DNA from: Lachnospiraceae bacterium UBA935
GTDB lineage: Bacteria; Bacillota; Clostridia; Lachnospirales; Lachnospiraceae
Direction of reading: 5' to 3'
Assembly (NCBI GenBank): GCA_002293525.1
Contig: DBDJ01000008.1
Coordinates: 30,285 to 94,284, forward strand
DNA length: 64,000 nucleotides
Shown here: positions 61,666-64,000 of the stretch, piece after piece
How positions within the stretch are numbered: position 1 is the stretch's first letter
Layout: each line of letters starts with the position of its first letter
Notes under the pieces: model-generated
Databases searched by the model: none
Seen by the model: only the letters and a program-made list of their open reading frames with translations
What the model was told of the DNA's origin: nothing
Translations under genes and position numbers: made by a program

Positions 61666-63003
61666 CTACTTATTATTTTTCTCATTAAACTGCTTAACCA
61701 TATTTGCTTTAGCAGCTATACTACCCGATTTGGCATTTTTTGAATAATATTCTGTTGATTTTTTCAGAGCTTCTTCTTTTTCTTCCGGAGTCATTCTATT
61801 GGTTGCTTCTAATGAGGGCTTAGCTGACGATGTACTTGCTCCTGCTGGTACTACTTTTCTTGTATTCAAACTTGCATAAGTATTTATTTTCTGCGGATCA
61901 ATCCCCGCTTTTTCCAATTTCTTATTTCTTTTCTCAATATTCTTCTTGATTAATTCATCCAAGTCAATCCTGTCAAGATGCCTATTAATGATAATCTGCT
62001 GCACACTCCTCACTACAGAACCGGCAATCCAGTACAAACCCATACCAGCCGGAAGCGTAAAACAGAAAAATGCTGAAACTAAAGGCATCATAGTATTCAT
62101 CATTTTCATGGACTGCATCATGGAATTGGCCTGATCCCCGGAAGCCTGAGCCGCCTGCTGAGGCATTAATTTAATATTGATCCATTGAGTAGCAGCCGAT
62201 AAAACAGGAATCAAAAAAGCCAATATAAGGGACAGCCATGCAACACCTTCGGCGGTATTCCATGCCTCACTTACCATAAAAGACGGAGAATTGCCAATAT
62301 TAATACCAAAGAAATTATTATAACTGCCAATCAGTTCAGCTGTTCTCTCCACATCAACTTCTAATGAAGGATATTTTTCATAAATAGATCGAAGTTCTGT
62401 TGTAGAAGCCTTATTCAAAACATCAATATAGGTATTCCTGATATATTCCGCATTACCTCCCGTAAAAGCTTCATTACTGAAATTCTTGACATACATGGCA
62501 GCATTTTTAAAACCCTGTACAAATTCTGCACTTCCCTCCTGTGCTATCAAATTATCAACAAGAGGAGAAAAAGCTGCTTTTACTTTATCAACATAAGCAG
62601 GAATATTACTTATCACACGGTATAAAGCTAACAGGATCGGCATCTGAATCAGCAATTGAACACAACTGCCGGTCTGGGAAACCCCGTATTTTGCATGAAC
62701 TTGCTGTGTTTCGGCATTCATTGCCTGCATAGACTCAGTGTCTTTTCTATTCTTATATCTATCCCTTATCGCTTGAAGCTCAGGATTCATCTTAGCAGAC
62801 AGTTTGGAAAATTTCTGCTGTTTAATAGTTAATGGCAACATAAATAAATAAATCACTATTGTAAATAAAAAAATAGCCAATCCAATATTGGGAATATTAA
62901 TAAAATCTAAAATAGCAAATATCCCATTCATTAAATAACCTAATATATTGGATATCGGTCCCAAAAATGCCCCCTGGTCTTTCGTCAGCATAATGAATAA
63001 CAA
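61666..63003 (-). CDS. yidC: Membrane protein insertase YidC (SpoIIIJ)
   Basis: I choose TTG 63003, with AGGAGG seven bases upstream, which gives about 445 residues. The 60KD_IMP core is plain: helix FINIPNIGLAIFLFTIVIYL, the loop with QKFSKLSAKMNPELQAIRDR and helices VQLLIQMPILLALYRVI and AFFCFTLPAGMGLYWIAG. The long segment 145-235 between helices and the basic C-terminal tail rich in Lys are typical of Clostridia. It inserts membrane proteins after SRP targeting. Confidence 0.93.
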   Translation of the reverse strand: MLFIMLTKDQGAFLGPISNILGYLMNGIFAILDFINIPNIGLAIFLFTIVIYLFMLPLTIKQQKFSKLSAKMNPELQAIRDRYKNRKDTESMQAMNAETQQVHAKYGVSQTGSCVQLLIQMPILLALYRVISNIPAYVDKVKAAFSPLVDNLIAQEGSAEFVQGFKNAAMYVKNFSNEAFTGGNAEYIRNTYIDVLNKASTTELRSIYEKYPSLEVDVERTAELIGSYNNFFGINIGNSPSFMVSEAWNTAEGVAWLSLILAFLIPVLSAATQWINIKLMPQQAAQASGDQANSMMQSMKMMNTMMPLVSAFFCFTLPAGMGLYWIAGSVVRSVQQIIINRHLDRIDLDELIKKNIEKRNKKLEKAGIDPQKINTYASLNTRKVVPAGASTSSAKPSLEATNRMTPEEKEEALKKSTEYYSKNAKSGSIAAKANMVKQFNEKNNK

Positions 63004-63079
63004 TTGGTTTCCTCCTGAAAAAATTATGACTTCTCTCATACAAATATACTTATCCTAGCACATAAAACAAAAATACCCT

Positions 63080-63289
63080 TCAGGGAACCGGATCATAACC
63101 ACCTTTTGAAAAGGGATTACACCTAATAATTCTCCATAAAGCCATCAAACCGCCTTTTAATACCCCATACTTTTCAACCGCCTCCAAACCATATTCAGAA
63201 CAGGTAGGATAATATGGGCATTTAACGCTTTTCATGGATGAGATATATTTTCTATAAAATTTAATAATTGCAATCAATATTCTTTTCAT
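63080..63289 (-). CDS. yidD: Membrane protein insertion efficiency factor
   Basis: The 69-residue protein contains the family signature CPYYPTCSEYGLEAVEKYG and IIRCNPFSKGGYDPVP. It overlaps rnpA by 4 bp. YidD is a small amphipathic protein encoded between rnpA and yidC that assists insertion. Confidence 0.94.
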   Translation of the reverse strand: MKRILIAIIKFYRKYISSMKSVKCPYYPTCSEYGLEAVEKYGVLKGGLMALWRIIRCNPFSKGGYDPVP

Positions 63290-63615
63290 CTTTTTACTAT
63301 TTTATGAAGCCTTCCTAAATGAATCAATGCTTTCTCAATATCATGGTAGGAAGCCCCTGAAGAATTTACCCTGGCTACGACTACTATATTTAAACTACTA
63401 TTAAATATATCTTCATGTAATCTGTAACTTTCCCTAATCAATCTAGTTACCCTGTGCCTTACAACACTATTCCCTACTTTCTTACTTACCGATATCCCGA
63501 TTCTATTACCATCCGTGTCATTTTCCGTTACATACATTACCAAAAGCTTATTAGCAAAAGATCTTCCCTTACTATAAACATCCCTAAACTCACCATTTCT
63601 CTTCAAAGATTCCAA
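63286..63615 (-). CDS. rnpA: Ribonuclease P protein component
   Basis: I choose TTG 63615 (MESLKRNGEFRDVYSKGRSF), with TAGGAG five bases upstream, over the longer start at 63633. The basic protein binds RNase P RNA; the RNR motif region is VVRHRVTRLIRESYR and the FLxxF-like N-terminal core is GRSFANKLLVMY. It is encoded between rpmH and yidD, the universal order. Confidence 0.93.
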   Translation of the reverse strand: MESLKRNGEFRDVYSKGRSFANKLLVMYVTENDTDGNRIGISVSKKVGNSVVRHRVTRLIRESYRLHEDIFNSSLNIVVVARVNSSGASYHDIEKALIHLGRLHKIVKR

Positions 63616-63720
63616 CACATCTCCTAATACCAACTGCCGACCGCAGATCCTCTTCAGTGCAGACCGATAACAATTCTCGTCTTAATGCACCTACAATGAA
63701 TCACGGCCGAATGGCCATCC

Positions 63721-63747
63721 TTCTATGAAAGCTCCGCTTTCATAGAA
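63721..63747. repeat. Inverted repeat between rpmH and rnpA
   Basis: TTCTATGAAAGC and GCTTTCATAGAA form a perfect 12-bp stem with a 3-base loop. No T run follows on the minus strand, so it may be a processing or stability hairpin rather than a terminator. Confidence 0.7.
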
Positions 63748-63769
63748 AAAAAGGCCACACAACTGCGGC

Positions 63770-63904
63770 CTACGCTGATAACTTCTTTCTTCCTTTTGCT
63801 CTTCTGGCTGCTAAAACCTTTCTGCCACCACGAGTGCTCATTCTTGCTCTAAATCCATGTACTTTTGATCTATGTCTTTTTTTAGGTTGAAATGTCATTT
63901 TCAT
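63770..63904 (-). CDS. rpmH: 50S ribosomal protein L34
   Basis: This 44-residue frame (MKMTFQPKKRHRSKVHGFRA then RMSTRGGRKVLAARRAKGRK, ending LSA) is L34 with the conserved core. ATG 63904 has AAGGAGG upstream (63914-63920). The usual dnaA gene is expected just past the right edge on the opposite strand. Confidence 0.97.
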   Translation of the reverse strand: MKMTFQPKKRHRSKVHGFRARMSTRGGRKVLAARRAKGRKKLSA

Positions 63905-63960
63905 CGGTCATACACCTCCTTTTGCAGCCCTTTTTCCTAAGGTCCGATATTATCGTAATT

Positions 63961-63969
63961 TTTTACACA
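63961..63969 (+). promoter_or_regulatory. Possible DnaA box near the expected origin
   Basis: TTTTACACA matches the relaxed DnaA box TTWTNCACA. A single box is weak evidence, but the rpmH-dnaA interval is the expected origin region. Confidence 0.3.
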
Positions 63970-64000
63970 TACTTGGGTAACGGATGAATAACATGTTGAT

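Overview
The window looks like a chromosomal segment of a Lachnospiraceae bacterium (Clostridia, low to middle G+C). The evidence is Lachnospiraceae-type hypothetical genes (DUF3881, DUF6128-like), Shine-Dalgarno sites of the AGGAGG type, many TTG and GTG starts, and the origin-proximal order rpmH-rnpA-yidD-yidC-jag-mnmE-mnmG-rsmG-parA-parB reading leftwards from the right edge. dnaA and oriC are therefore expected just beyond position 64000. Most genes are on the minus strand, which is the leading strand on this arm.

Layout. 1-1.4 kb: the edge of a B12-binding radical SAM gene and a membrane-anchored Mrr-like nuclease. 1.6-3.9 kb: an orphan solute-binding lipoprotein. 4-14 kb: a heterodimeric ABC exporter pair, a [FeFe]-hydrogenase-like protein fused to a chemoreceptor signalling domain, a NatA/NatB-like ABC system whose permease is fused to a CPBP protease, and an aromatic-acid-exporter-like protein. 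14-20 kb: argC, a nitrilase, a DtxR-type regulator overlapping an MFS transporter, an nrdG-like activase, tadA, a 221-bp foldback element and the SRP RNA gene. 20-31.6 kb: a CdaR-type regulator, an MsmK/UgpC-type sugar ATPase, c-di-GMP proteins (GGDEF, HD-GYP), YesL, GNAT, a lipase, a small secreted acidic protein and metG. 31.9-41.3 kb: a probable seven-gene operon (split transketolase, rpe, two FAD oxidoreductases, glpK, a cyclic-nucleotide-binding-like protein) that appears to join anaerobic glycerol 3-phosphate oxidation to the pentose phosphate pathway.

41.4-48.5 kb is the accessory part: a decayed Rhs/polymorphic-toxin locus next to tRNA-Arg(CCU). It holds at least six Rhs-core fragments on both strands, a broken GHH-type nuclease toxin tail, two SUKH (SMI1/KNR4) immunity genes and several unrecognised immunity-like ORFs. 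No complete rhs gene is present. 48.5-64 kb is the conserved origin-proximal block: serS, an HD-GYP protein, DUF4446, parB, parA, two perfect parS sites, a DegS/DegU-like two-component pair inserted between parA and rsmG, then rsmG, mnmG, mnmE, jag, yidC, yidD, rnpA and rpmH.

A recurring feature is short degenerate tandem repeats (units of about 12-16 bp, once 33 bp). They lie in at least four intergenic spacers and in the interdomain linkers or tails of several proteins (both ABC exporters, MetRS, Rpe), which suggests frequent replication slippage. No insertion sequence, prophage or CRISPR array was seen. The strongest candidates for new biology are the hydrogenase-chemoreceptor fusion, the Rhs cassette graveyard with its unknown immunity-like genes, and the long foldback elements at 19.6 kb and 31.8 kb.
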